Positions 27,901 to 37,099 of a stretch of 64,000 nt of DNA are shown here, piece after piece. Within the stretch, counting starts at the first letter, position 1. Each line of letters opens with the position of its first letter. Under the pieces are notes generated by a model. The model saw only the letters and a program-made list of their open reading frames with translations, was not told the DNA's origin and did no database searches. The stretch is from positions 425,836 to 489,835 of the forward strand of contig OZ007511.1 of assembly GCA_963931865.1 (NCBI GenBank), given 5' to 3'. The translations under genes were made by a program, and so were the position numbers. This stretch comes from Axinella damicornis (lineage: Eukaryota > Porifera > Demospongiae > Axinellida > Axinellidae).

Positions 27901-28730
27901 GATGGAGCCAGCCTGTCACGAAGAGTCGGAACGGTTCAACATCGTCACTCACCCAGTCAAAGATCGAGGGCTTGGACACAAGAAGACATCGTGAAGAAGA
28001 ACACATGGGATACCCCCACAAGGACATGACTGACTTTGCCGATGAGGAGAGTGCTAGCAAGCCTAGGTTTGCGCGGGTAGGGTCTGCCCCAGTCAACAAG
28101 GAGAATCATGAGTGGAACAGCTACGTTCCTGCCGCTGGGTCCTACATCACGAGCAGCAAGCAGTCCAGTAGCGCAGCACCGCAGACCTTCCATCCTGATG
28201 AGGTGAAACGTAAGAAGACTACGAAAAGATCTCGTGGGATAAAAGGCCCATACTCCCTCTCCCAGTCAGAGTCATACCACCTCTCTTCAAATTCTGAGCT
28301 TCCACCTGCATTTGATATCTCCCCTCGCCTCTCTAGTGAGCCGGCCAGTCTCTCTGCCGCACTGCCAAGCGACTTAGACCCCAAGCTAGACAGCTTTGAT
28401 CCAAGTCAGCCAGGTGTCATGAGACCGCACATGTATGCAGACCTTGAAGTTGACGATGATGAGAATGACGACATTAACCATCCTATCCGACACATGGGAA
28501 ACGAGTCCTCCGCTCATTTTTCCGTTGCCGATAACTTTGCCCGCATCCGTGAGACGATGAGAAGGGAACCTGAAAACCCACCGAACCGATTTTCTAACTC
28601 CTCCCAGTCTTCGTACAAAAGAGCTGGAACTAGCAACCTAGCTTTGGATGGCACTGCCAGTAGCGAAAATATCTCTGATAGCAGTGAATCGGCAAGACAG
28701 CGTGGATCTAAGATAACAACAGATGTTTGA
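1380..28730 (+). CDS. APC: APC-like armadillo protein, short form
   Basis: Adenomatous polyposis coli homologue, a scaffold of Wnt signalling and of microtubule and cortical organisation. Exons by my model: 1380-1392, 1641-1861, 10810-10898, 14433-14544, 14862-15044 and 25356-28730. Phases join perfectly and give 1330 aa. The first 13-nt coding exon is the weakest call; the in-frame ATG at 1664 is an alternative start. Residues about 100-200 are charged and helical (LEQEREQILANMNHLELLKK), matching the family's N-terminal coiled coil. Residues about 565-1002 form the APC-type armadillo domain, with diagnostic strings such as ALWNLSAH, VLRNLSWRA, GGILKNLS, ILWNLSAR and ARGALRNL. After it come only about 330 residues, Ser-rich and basic. 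I see no clear 15- or 20-residue beta-catenin repeats and no SAMP motif. The protein ends TTDV, a class I PDZ ligand like the T-S-V end of vertebrate APC. Introns 2 and 5 are 9-10 kb and repeat-rich. Confidence 0.93.
5159..5270. repeat. Minisatellite, 37-bp unit, 3 copies
   Basis: Three nearly identical head-to-tail copies of a unit containing CCCATTGGGATGAAACCCTG. The unit junction GGAGTGTGCCCACTCC is itself almost palindromic. Overlapping minus-strand ORFs here are products of the repeat. Confidence 0.85.
6243..6340. repeat. Minisatellite, about 30-bp G/C-rich unit, 3 copies
   Basis: Three copies of a unit containing GTGAGACCCCTCCCACTGG and separated by G runs. It lies in APC-like intron 2. 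Confidence 0.8.
6502..6522. repeat. Poly-G tract (21 G) after a TG run
   Basis: A GT dinucleotide run passes directly into 21 consecutive G. It is potential G-quadruplex DNA inside APC-like intron 2. Confidence 0.9.
6690..6792. repeat. Tandem duplication, about 50-bp unit, 2 copies
   Basis: Two copies of a unit containing TCCCTCCCACGCATCCAAAC and ending CCCCTGGTTGCACTGTG, with a few substitutions between copies. Confidence 0.8.
7265..7385. repeat. Array of CRE-like TGACATCA palindromes
   Basis: ATGATGACATCAT-type palindromes are repeated about five times, with one TGACGTCA at the left edge. Each is a near-match to the CREB/ATF site. This may be a simple repeat or an intronic regulatory cluster. 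Confidence 0.6.
9689..9734 (-). other. First-exon-like ORF A, nested in APC-like intron 2
   Basis: On the minus strand an ATG at 9734 opens MAATARQKRLYLHHQ, followed by a strong donor, G|GTGAGT, at 9688/9689 (phase 1). An ETS-like CCGGAAGT lies just upstream at about 9755-9762. It has a diverged copy about 170 bp away with the same phase and donor. I found no confident downstream exon, so this is an exon candidate only. Confidence 0.35.
9854..9902 (-). other. First-exon-like ORF B, diverged copy of A
   Basis: On the minus strand an ATG at 9902 opens MATKRKTRQHSQLSQH, followed by donor G|GTGAGT in the same phase 1 as ORF A. Flanking intronic sequence is also alignable with A, for example AGCGATCAC about 40 bp after each donor. 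This points to duplication of a first exon plus flank. No downstream exon was identified. Confidence 0.35.
12264..12482. repeat. Minisatellite of GGGGTGGGGCTCAGCA type
   Basis: About ten degenerate copies of a 20-22 bp unit with the core AAGGGGTGGGGCTCAGCA. It lies in APC-like intron 3. Small ORFs here are repeat products. Confidence 0.85.
12490..12860. repeat. Degenerate repeat of ATCTTGCAAGA / CCTTCCAAGATTCTTG
   Basis: Interspersed direct and inverted copies of short palindromic words such as CTTGCAAG fill this part of APC-like intron 3. Copies are much diverged and the unit length is irregular. Confidence 0.7.
13051..13212. repeat. Three diverged direct repeats of about 50 bp
   Basis: TTGCACNTTTCAAAGAACTATT-type segments recur at about 13060, 13090 and 13170, each followed by an AT-rich spacer ending in CAATTAA. 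They are moderately diverged. Confidence 0.55.
14660..14852. repeat. Pyrimidine tract (TCCC/TCTC)n
   Basis: About 190 bp of almost pure C/T on the plus strand fill the 3' half of APC-like intron 4 and end at the CACACAG acceptor of exon 5. It probably serves as, and has expanded from, the polypyrimidine tract. The Ser/Pro/Leu and Gly/Arg/Glu ORFs across it are artefacts. Confidence 0.9.
17464..17517. repeat. (GT)n followed by 32 G
   Basis: A short TG microsatellite runs directly into 32 consecutive G, one of the longest pure G runs in the window. It lies in APC-like intron 5. Confidence 0.95.
18811..19676. repeat. Composite minisatellite, 44- and 57-bp units
   Basis: About 870 bp of head-to-tail copies of two related units. 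Both share TGGTCGTCCTGGTT and ACTGTACCATGTGAGTGCA; the longer unit adds AAGCACAGAACGGCAA. Long and short units alternate irregularly, and copies differ by few substitutions, for example CATGTG versus CACGTG. All the overlapping ORFs on both strands here are repeat products. Confidence 0.95.
20302..20373. repeat. Tandem duplication, 36-bp unit
   Basis: Two essentially identical copies of a unit containing GGGGCCCTTTGTTGCGATG. Confidence 0.85.
20881..20920. mobile_element. Foldback element, 40 bp (TAGCCTCG family)
   Basis: A near-perfect palindrome: TAGCCTCGGTCCCAG at the left and CTGGGAACGAGGCTA at the right. It is the minimal member of a dispersed family seen repeatedly in this window and is probably a deleted MITE. 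Confidence 0.7.
21136..21188. mobile_element. Foldback element, 53 bp (TAGCCTCG family)
   Basis: It has perfect 18-bp inverted ends, TAGCCTCGTTCCCAGGCC and its complement, around a short G/C-rich centre containing AGCTGGGCGG. It defines the consensus ends of the family. Confidence 0.8.
21895..21986. repeat. (GT)n microsatellite
   Basis: About 45 uninterrupted GT dinucleotides, followed by interrupted GT-rich sequence. Cys-Val and Thr-His ORFs over it are artefacts. Confidence 0.97.
24776..25290. repeat. E-box-rich minisatellite next to the APC-like armadillo exon
   Basis: About 43-bp units alternating TTACAGCTGTATTTGTAACA and TTACAGCTGTGTTTGTAGCA versions. Every unit carries two or three CAGCTG E-box palindromes. 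The array ends about 65 bp before the 3' splice site at 25355. CAGCTG is also over-represented in the preceding 23330-23520. Confidence 0.9.
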
Positions 28731-29549
28731 ATGTAAAGTGACCTTTAGTACAGTAACCGTAACCATGGGAACATAGTTCCCAATTAGGAGTAAAGAGCTC
28801 TTCCTTGTGTCAAGAATCACTGGACACTCACGATCACATAACCTCAAAACTCACTAAAAAAAGACATGCAAGCGTATGCATACACACACTCACCAAAACT
28901 ACATGTTGCCATGGTGCACGTCATTTCAGTTCTTATAAATGTTGACCCATGTCGGAATCCTTTCTATATCACTGACAAACGTTCCACTTAGTACAGTACA
29001 ACCGGTAATGAGTTTTTATTTCTTGTATACTCCCCCAAAAAGTGTTTGTGATAAAAATATAATACATTTATCTTGGACATACATTACTTCTATGGAATTT
29101 ATTATGTATCAGGATTCGACTTATATATCTTTTATACTGTTTGTTGTTGCCATGGTTACTGTCTTGTTTATACATCTATACTGTATGTCTTGTGAATGCT
29201 TGGATGGATAAAATGTTTTTAATAATACAATGCGATTGAAATCACAAGCTACAGCCTTGTTCCCAAGCTCCCTCCTTTTTGGGCCAATTTTCGCGCGTGA
29301 TTGTAGGAGCGTCATGACCCAAAACAGGGCACATGGCTATCACATGGTTACATAATAAGCTTATATCGGCCCCTCGATAAGCTTATATATCAGAGTACCC
29401 TCTCATAATATTATTGCATAAGGTTCGCTCCAAAATCTGTAGAACTACATAATATTATAATTGCAGTGGTGTTCACAAAAATTAAACACTTCACCATTAA
29501 TTATTGTTAACGTTGCCACCACTGTAGAACCACTGTAGAAGAAGCACGT

Positions 29550-29594
29550 CATCCGGTCCTTTACCTCGGCAAAGCCGAGGAAAAGGACCGGATG
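29550..29594. other. Near-perfect 45-nt hairpin
   Basis: Arms of 21 nt (CATCCGGTCCTTT... and ...AAAGGACCGGATG) with one mismatch around an AAA loop. It lies between the convergent 3' ends of the APC-like gene and RPS27. It could be a tiny foldback element, a hairpin RNA or a termination-associated structure; the sequence does not decide. Confidence 0.75.
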
Positions 29595-29644
29595 CATGCA
29601 CTCCTCAGGGATGCATGGGGAGCCCAACTCAAGGAACAGAAATA

Positions 29645-29965
29645 AACCCGATAATGTGGTTGGTTGGTTGGTAAATTAAAGAGTTAATGTGTTGGGGTGG
29701 TGGTTGGCAGGCAAAGGGTTAATGCACTGGGGATGGTTGTCCATTGTTGGTTAATTTGTTGCCCCGGGGGTAAGGACGCTATTGTGTTGGGGGGGGGGGG
29801 GTGATACTGTGGTAGGTTGGCTAGGTGTTAATGTAAAGGTGGTAAAAGAGTTAATGTATTGGGACAGTAAGTTGGCAAAGGGCTAACTGGGGGTGGTTGG
29901 TAGTGTTATGGGTGCCACGACATCAGTTGGCAAAGGGAAAATGTACTGAGGTTGGCAAGTTGGTA
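29645..29965. repeat. Degenerate AAAGGGTTAATGTGTTGG repeat
   Basis: About eight diverged copies of a 30-45 bp unit with the core GGTTAATGTNTTGGG, including a 13-G run at 29789-29801. It lies downstream of the RPS27 stop. Confidence 0.7.
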
Positions 29966-30194
29966 AAGGGTTAATGTGTTGGCTATGGTACAAGTGATCA
30001 GTCCGTATCTTCCTGTGCTGCAGGCCAACTGGCCCAAAGCTCACCTCGATCCTGGGCAGGAGGCTAGACTCGTTACCTAGTATACACGGTCTTAGCAGTG
30101 AATAGAAAGCAACATTTGATGTCTCATGTACAATCCATAATGGTGTTACAACATATGGTGCAGCATTGTGCAACAAGAGATAGTTGAAATGTCT

Positions 30195-31890
<1,696 letters not shown>

Positions 31891-31899
31891 CTTGCCCTG

Positions 31900-32000
31900 C
31901 ACACTTGTACATACAAAAAGAGGCAGATCAAGATGGCGGAAATCGTTTTATACACGCACGTTGTCCTTGTGCAATCATGACTTTCTGCGCATGCGTAGTA
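31900..32000 (-). promoter_or_regulatory. RPS27 promoter: TATA, YY1, TCT/TOP start, NRF1
   Basis: Read on the minus strand there are an NRF1-like GCGCATGCGT at about 31986-31996, TATAAAA at 31946-31952, a YY1-type AAGATGGCGG (plus orientation) at 31930-31939, and a polypyrimidine start CCTCTTTTTG at about 31913-31922, 24-30 bp past the TATA box. This is the expected TOP-mRNA layout of a ribosomal protein gene. It lies within about 40-140 bp of the HYPK stop codon. Confidence 0.7.
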
Positions 32001-32037
32001 CAAACGTTATATGAACTTCGAACTTTCTTATGTGATG

Positions 32038-33115
32038 CTAATCAGTCAAAGAATGCAGCGCTTTAATGAGGTCCCCTTTGTGTTCTCTTAGACTTTGTTC
32101 AGCAACACTTCTTGGAATTTCCAGCTCTCTCATCTGTGGGGCAGTGAATATTAGAGTAAATGCATTGAATTTAGTGCAGAGTATATTCATCATTCAATTT
32201 CATGTGAACCTACGTACGGCTAATACAAACACAAACCTAAGTTAGTTACAAAGAGTTCTTAAACACTGACATAGAAAGAACTGAACATGTAAGGTGGCAA
32301 CCTAGGCACAAAAGTCCTGTGGGGCAGGGTTAAATTTCACAGGGGGGGGGGGGGGGGGGGGGGGGGGGGAGATTGAATAGTGCGTGGCAATGTGCCATTT
32401 AGAGGGGTCTGGGTTTGAAATCTCTAAGGGGGGGGGGGGGGGGGGCAAAACATTTCAAGCAGGGAACACCCCCCCCCCCCCCCCCCCCCCCCCAAATACC
32501 AGGCTCTTTTCTCCCTTTCGGCGGAGAGAGCCTGGGAAAGGTATGGTAGATGTGTGCTCATCTCCATGGCAACTTACAATAAGTTCCACCTCCTCTTTCT
32601 TGATAACCACTTTTGCTAATTCTTGGTCTCTGCAGTAACAAGAGGTGATATGATGATGCACGCTATTCCGGTTACGGAGCTTCTGGTTACGGAGCTTCCG
32701 GTTAGCTTCCGGTTAAGGAGCAGATGGTGGTCACACAAGGAGCCTACACGGTTAACTAGTGCCTGACACATAATTATATTCACCCACTTTGTACTCTGAT
32801 ATTTTAATTTCAAGGGCCGACCAGGAGGCTAGTCTAGCCTGGCTACGCGAGCTACCTTTTAGCTCTTGCTTCATTCTTCTTGGTCATATCACTCTCAATG
32901 AAGGAAACAGCCTGCAGAATGAGAATTTTCTTCTACTCATCCCAGTGCCTTCAGCCATACACTGTAGAACCCACCTGACCCAGCTCCCCAGTAGCTGTCT
33001 CCTTCTCCTCGACGTAGTCGGTCACCTTCTCCAGGCCCTGCAGCTGCTCATCGTCGTGTTTCTTGGGCCCCGGCAACAGCAGAGCGTCCTCACCAGCCTC
33101 CGGAGCCGTAGCCAT
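32038..33115 (-). CDS. HYPK: Huntingtin-interacting protein K homologue
   Basis: HYPK binds the NatA N-terminal acetyltransferase at the ribosome and has chaperone-like activity. Four exons on the minus strand: 32975-33115, 32856-32911, 32578-32629 and 32038-32133. Phases match and give 114 aa, close to the vertebrate length. Exon 1 carries the family signature KKHDDEQLQGLEKVTDYVEE. Exons 2 and 3 carry the helix (FIESDMTKKNEARAKR, then ELAKVVIKKEEVELI). Exon 4 (SVAEQSLREHKGDLIKALHS) completes the UBA-like fold near the C-terminus. Intron 3 contains 28-G, 18-G and 25-C runs. It is divergent from HDHD2, with 92 bp between start codons, and immediately upstream of RPS27. Confidence 0.95.
32342..32493. 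repeat. Cluster of G28, G18 and C25 tracts in a HYPK intron
   Basis: Runs of G at 32342-32369 and 32428-32445 and of C at 32469-32493. The second G run and the C run are 23 nt apart and could pair as a perfect hairpin in the pre-mRNA; the G runs could form quadruplexes in the plus-strand DNA. Confidence 0.95.
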
Positions 33116-33207
33116 CTTCAGCCACGTTTTGTAGATTACGGAAGTCTTGAATGTAAGCGCAGCATAGCAGTGCCTTAAGTATACGGAGAGTGGTAGATCC
33201 GTAACCG
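33116..33207. promoter_or_regulatory. Bidirectional promoter of HYPK and HDHD2
   Basis: Only 92 bp separate the two start codons. An ETS/GABP-type CGGAAGT lies at 33139-33145. No TATA box is visible. Both 5' UTRs must be very short or overlap. Confidence 0.6.
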
Positions 33208-35364
33208 ATGGCAAGAACTTTGGGAAAGATCCGTGGAGTACTGCTTGATTTGAGCGGTACACTACACATTGAGAACACTCCAACTCCCTCAGCAATTCTG
33301 CACTAAAAAGGTAGGCTTTCAAAGTTTGTGGGTGGGGCTTGGAGTGAGCTCTTTATGTACAAATTAGGTTGAGAGCATCTGGCCTACCCTTGCGATTCAT
33401 CACAAACACAACAAAAGAATCCAAGTGTTCTCTTTTGTGTCGTCTGGAGAAGATTGGCTTTGACATCCACTTGGATGAGGTCTTCACTTCCCTGACGGCA
33501 GCTCGGAGGAAGGTGGAACAGGAGTCGCTGCGTCCCCTCCTTCTCTGGAGGAATCAGCGAAGGAAGACTTTGAGGGTGTGAACAGAGAGGACCCAAACAG
33601 TGTTGTCGTGGGTCTGGCCCCGAGTATGTTTAACTATGAGCACATGAACATGGCATTCAGGTAATCTCCTTAGTAATCTTCAGTAATCTATATAGTAATC
33701 TCTCGTAATCTCTGCACACTCGTGCACACATACACCCACATGCCCACACACACACATGCCTGTATGCTCACACACACACACACACACACACTCACAAGAC
33801 TGCTACTTGATGGTGGCAAACTGATAGCTATCCACAAAACCAAGTACTTTGAAGGTGGGGATGGACTCGTGTTGGGCCCGGGTCCATTTGTGTCAGCACT
33901 GGAATTTGCCAGTGGAAAGAAAGCGGAGGTGGTGGGGAAACCAGAGTCCACATTTTTCAATTCAGTCCTGAAGGAAATAGGGTTCGATGCCACTGAGGTT
34001 GTCATGATAGGAGACGTAAGTACATCCATCCTTGCCCCAGGTTTGATCACTTGCTATAAAGCAAGGGTGATAGCCGTTCTAAACTTCATCAGTGCTTTGT
34101 GGTGATTTGTTCACATGCCAAAACTGGCACATTTTGGAAACCATTTTTCTGGCACATTTTGACAAAATTACGGCACTCCTGGTGAGCAACAGATCCCTGC
34201 TCAATACTGCATCAGCACACCAAAGATACGCATGAAGCCAGCAAAGATGATCGAAGTCTTGTTTTGATGGCTACAATTACACTGCCACTTGTGGCTGTGG
34301 CAATCAAAAACTGGTGGTGTAGAAGGCTACAGGTTTAGCAGACGTATCTTGGGCTAGGAAGGAGGTATGAAGCTGGGATTTGCACCATTGTGATCAGCAT
34401 GAATGGAGCATTCCAATGATATCTGTTATGCTGTTGGTTGAATTTTGACCCAAAATCATGAAAAACCATGGATTATAGCCTTTGGTCAAGTGCGATTTTT
34501 GACAAAAATGTGACCGAGATTAAAAATCATTTTTAGGACATCTTTTGAAAGCTCTTTTTATGCCTATCACAATGGCACAATCCCCAGCTTCATATCTCAG
34601 TCATATAGTGCAATGTTCTCGTCTATTCCCAATACCAATTTTGGTTCATTGCTCAATTTTTTGGCAGAAATGGCACATCAGTCACCCTATATATGGAACA
34701 GGAGTGCTATTTCTTCCAATTTTGGCAAACATTGGCATGACCACAATGTGCCATAATGGTTGCCAATTTTGGCACAAAACATACCTCGGTAATCAGGAAC
34801 CTCCATGTCATTTTGGCACAAAACATACCTCGGTAATCAGGAACCTCCATGTCTTCTCCACAGGATGTCCTGAATGACGTCCATGGTGCGCAGATGGTGG
34901 GAATGAGAGGCCTCCTCGTCAGAACAGGTAACACAACTCTAACCACAAACACCCTTCTTGTACAGTGTTTAGAATTTAATTAACGTTGCCTCACTCAGAC
35001 CTAAAACCATTTTTGAATGGTTATTTTCAGTCATCATCTTTAGTGTAAACTTATAGAGGTCACGACCCTAGGTCCTTCCTTACTTCACAGTTGTGACCAT
35101 GCAGGCGCTGGCTGGCCTCATTTCCATGGCTGCTAATTAAACCGCCTGGAAATGAGGCTGGCTGGCCTCATCCTTACAACTACGGTACCTTGTAACCCAA
35201 CTTCTCTCTTCACTCTCAACGCATGCACAGGAAAGTATCGTGCAGGAGATGAGACCTCAATCAAACCGTCACCATTTGCAGTCTGTGATGACTTTGCAGC
35301 AGCTGTTGACCTCGTCATCAACTCAGAAACATTCAGTACTGCTCCCCCTCCCCCCGTCCCCTAG
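33208..35364 (+). pseudogene. HDHD2: HDHD2-like HAD phosphatase, two frameshifts as read
   Basis: HAD-superfamily hydrolase. Exons: 33208-33310, 33368-33660, 33799-34015, 34864-34927 and 35231-35364. Exon 1 gives the motif I string VLLDLSGTLHIEN; exon 2 gives RFITNTTKESK and FTSLTAARRK; exon 3 gives LGPGPFVSALE, VVGKPESTFF and VVMIGD; exons 4-5 give GAQMVGM and KYRAGDE. All match HDHD2. Two breaks are visible. In exon 1 the frame of the start codon hits TAA at about 33304, while the homologous end (ALKR, then LRASG in exon 2) is one frame away. In exon 2 the frame changes at about 33541-33552, between RPLLL and EESAKEDFEG. Each break equals one missing base. It may be a recent pseudogene, a damaged allele or assembly indels; all splice sites and the rest of the frame are intact. 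An AATAAA lies at 35464-35469. Confidence 0.85.
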
Positions 35365-35521
35365 TGAAAATACTAATTCAGATTCCCCTCATGATTGTTA
35401 AAATCAGTAAATCTGCTGGCCAGAATCTACAGAGAAAAAAAACAACAAACAGAACAAACTATAAATAAAAATTAATGGCACTCCTGCAATCAATCAAGAA
35501 GGACCGACGATGCCCAACAAT

Positions 35522-36325
35522 TCAACAAGGGCAGCAGACATCCTCTGGCCAAAACTGGTCTTGAAGCCAGAACGTGTTGTCCAATAAGTGTTCTTCCCAT
35601 GCACCCTCATACTTCCGATAGATGTCCAACGCTGCCCTTGCATCCTCCAACGAACAGTGGGACCCACTCTGGATGGTTCTCCCAAGCAGATTAGCTGTGA
35701 GGTTCTTCAGAGACGGACTCAAGTTGTGGGTGAGGCCTGCTAGCCTTCTGAGAGGCACAAACTTGGCCGTGTCACGAACACAAGTTCTAGGGTGTCTCAA
35801 ACCAATCACTCCAAAGTCATGCACAAGATCATGTCCAATAATTATGCTACCCTCGAGAGTGTGCTTGATCTGCTGGACGGCCTTTCTGAAAGGCTGTGCA
35901 CCTCTCATGTGGTGCGGTTTAATCCCACTCCACTTTGTCCTGTAGTCGCTGATGGGCTTGTCCGGTCTGACGTACTCGTCGTAGAGCACTTGGCCATCGT
36001 AGCCCAGTATGCTGCACTTGGCAAGCACAGACCTGTTTCCAGCCGCTACCATTTCACAGTCCATCGAAACAAAAGCCTGTGCAGTACTGGATTCGGATGT
36101 CAACGCTTTGCTGCTTTCCACTGCAGAAACTGGACTGGCATCACACGACTGGTCCCCTAAGCATGCCACACCCTCTTTTAATTTCACCCTCCTTGCCTTC
36201 GGCTTCCTGAACTTCTTAGTTCTCTTCCGCACACGACCTCCATGTGATCCACAACTAGATTTACTGGAGTCGCTGAGTTCACTTTCTGTAGTCTTTTGCA
36301 ATCTGTTCTTCCGTATCTTCCCCAT
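35522..36325 (-). CDS. ISG20/AEN/ISG20L2-type DEDDh 3'-5' exonuclease
   Basis: Single-exon 267-aa ORF from the ATG at 36325; an in-frame upstream ATG at 36415 would add 30 residues but reads through the shared promoter. It belongs to the DEDDh exonucleases that trim RNA or DNA 3' ends. Catalytic residues are visible: D89 and E91 in SMDCEMV, D170 in GHDLVHDF, and the H223-x4-D228 pair in HCSLEDARAA. Further family strings are DYRTKWSGI, HHMRGAQPF and a C-terminal WEEHL. The first 55 residues are basic (RKRTKKFRKPKARRVKLK), as expected of a nucleolar targeting region in ISG20L2/REXO4-like members. Which paralogue it represents cannot be settled by eye. It is convergent with HDHD2, divergent from TTI2, and has no intron, unlike its neighbours. 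Confidence 0.9.
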   Translation of the reverse strand: MGKIRKNRLQKTTESELSDSSKSSCGSHGGRVRKRTKKFRKPKARRVKLKEGVACLGDQSCDASPVSAVESSKALTSESSTAQAFVSMDCEMVAAGNRSVLAKCSILGYDGQVLYDEYVRPDKPISDYRTKWSGIKPHHMRGAQPFRKAVQQIKHTLEGSIIIGHDLVHDFGVIGLRHPRTCVRDTAKFVPLRRLAGLTHNLSPSLKNLTANLLGRTIQSGSHCSLEDARAALDIYRKYEGAWEEHLLDNTFWLQDQFWPEDVCCPC

Positions 36326-36478
36326 GATTAACGACGTGTATCCACTGATCAAGTGGCCAACAGGGATGAAATCGCCACGTGGTGAAACACCCCGAGAGTT
36401 TCTGCGCATGCGCACGTCTCCTTAGAGTCTCGTTCCAAGTCCTATCAGAATGGACTCAGGACGTATACCATTGGGAAG
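36326..36478. promoter_or_regulatory. Bidirectional promoter of exonuclease and TTI2
   Basis: 153 bp lie between divergent start codons. A perfect NRF1 palindrome, TGCGCATGCGCA, sits at 36403-36414, followed by ACGTC. NRF1 sites are typical of bidirectional housekeeping promoters. Confidence 0.65.
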
Positions 36479-37061
36479 ATGGAGATTCTGGTGACTAAAC
36501 TGATAGGGGAAAGTGAGCATTTGGAGGTGGATGCAGCAGTCCATAGAGAAGGTAGGCTCACAGAGAGAAGTACTTTCTGTGCTAGTATTGTTGTTACTCT
36601 CTTTCTCCCCTATCACAGACGAGAAACAGGAATTGAAATTAGTTGAGCATGGTGAAACCTTGCTGAGGTTGTCTGGACATCTGAAATCTCTCATACAGCT
36701 TCTTAAGCGAGGGACACAGGTGCGTCCTTCCAATTTTTTTTATCCCCAGACGGAGGATTGGGAAAGATACTAATACATACAAAAGCAGGATATAACCTAG
36801 ACAGAAAAGCAAAAACATGATTTTCTGCCCAGGCGGAGCGGAGGAGTGTTCTAAGAGATTGTGTTCCTCTCATCGTCATCAGCGTTGCTGCACACTGTGG
36901 CAAGCACTACTGGACCTCCAGCACCACCCGGCAACAGGCACATGGTTAGCCAGTGACATGATTGTCCTGTTCTTGAATCACGATTGGATCTGTGGTCCGG
37001 TGATCAGTCAGTGAACCACACCTCCTTCTTATATAGTTGTTACTTTTGGAGTCACTTCATC

Positions 37062-37099
<38 letters not shown>

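Larger units (their letters stand above)
28731..30194. other. Convergent intergenic region between the APC-like gene and RPS27
   Basis: It contains both 3' UTRs, which cannot be delimited; no canonical AATAAA was seen close behind either stop. A 45-nt hairpin lies at 29550-29594, and a degenerate TTGGTAAAGGGTTAATGTGTTGG repeat covers about 29645-29965. No gene is seen. Confidence 0.55.

Noticed and set aside
36326..36415. Upstream in-frame ATG extending the exonuclease by 30 residues
   Set aside because: The extension would cover most of the shared promoter and its NRF1 site and has no homology; the ATG at 36325 is followed by the expected basic N-terminus.
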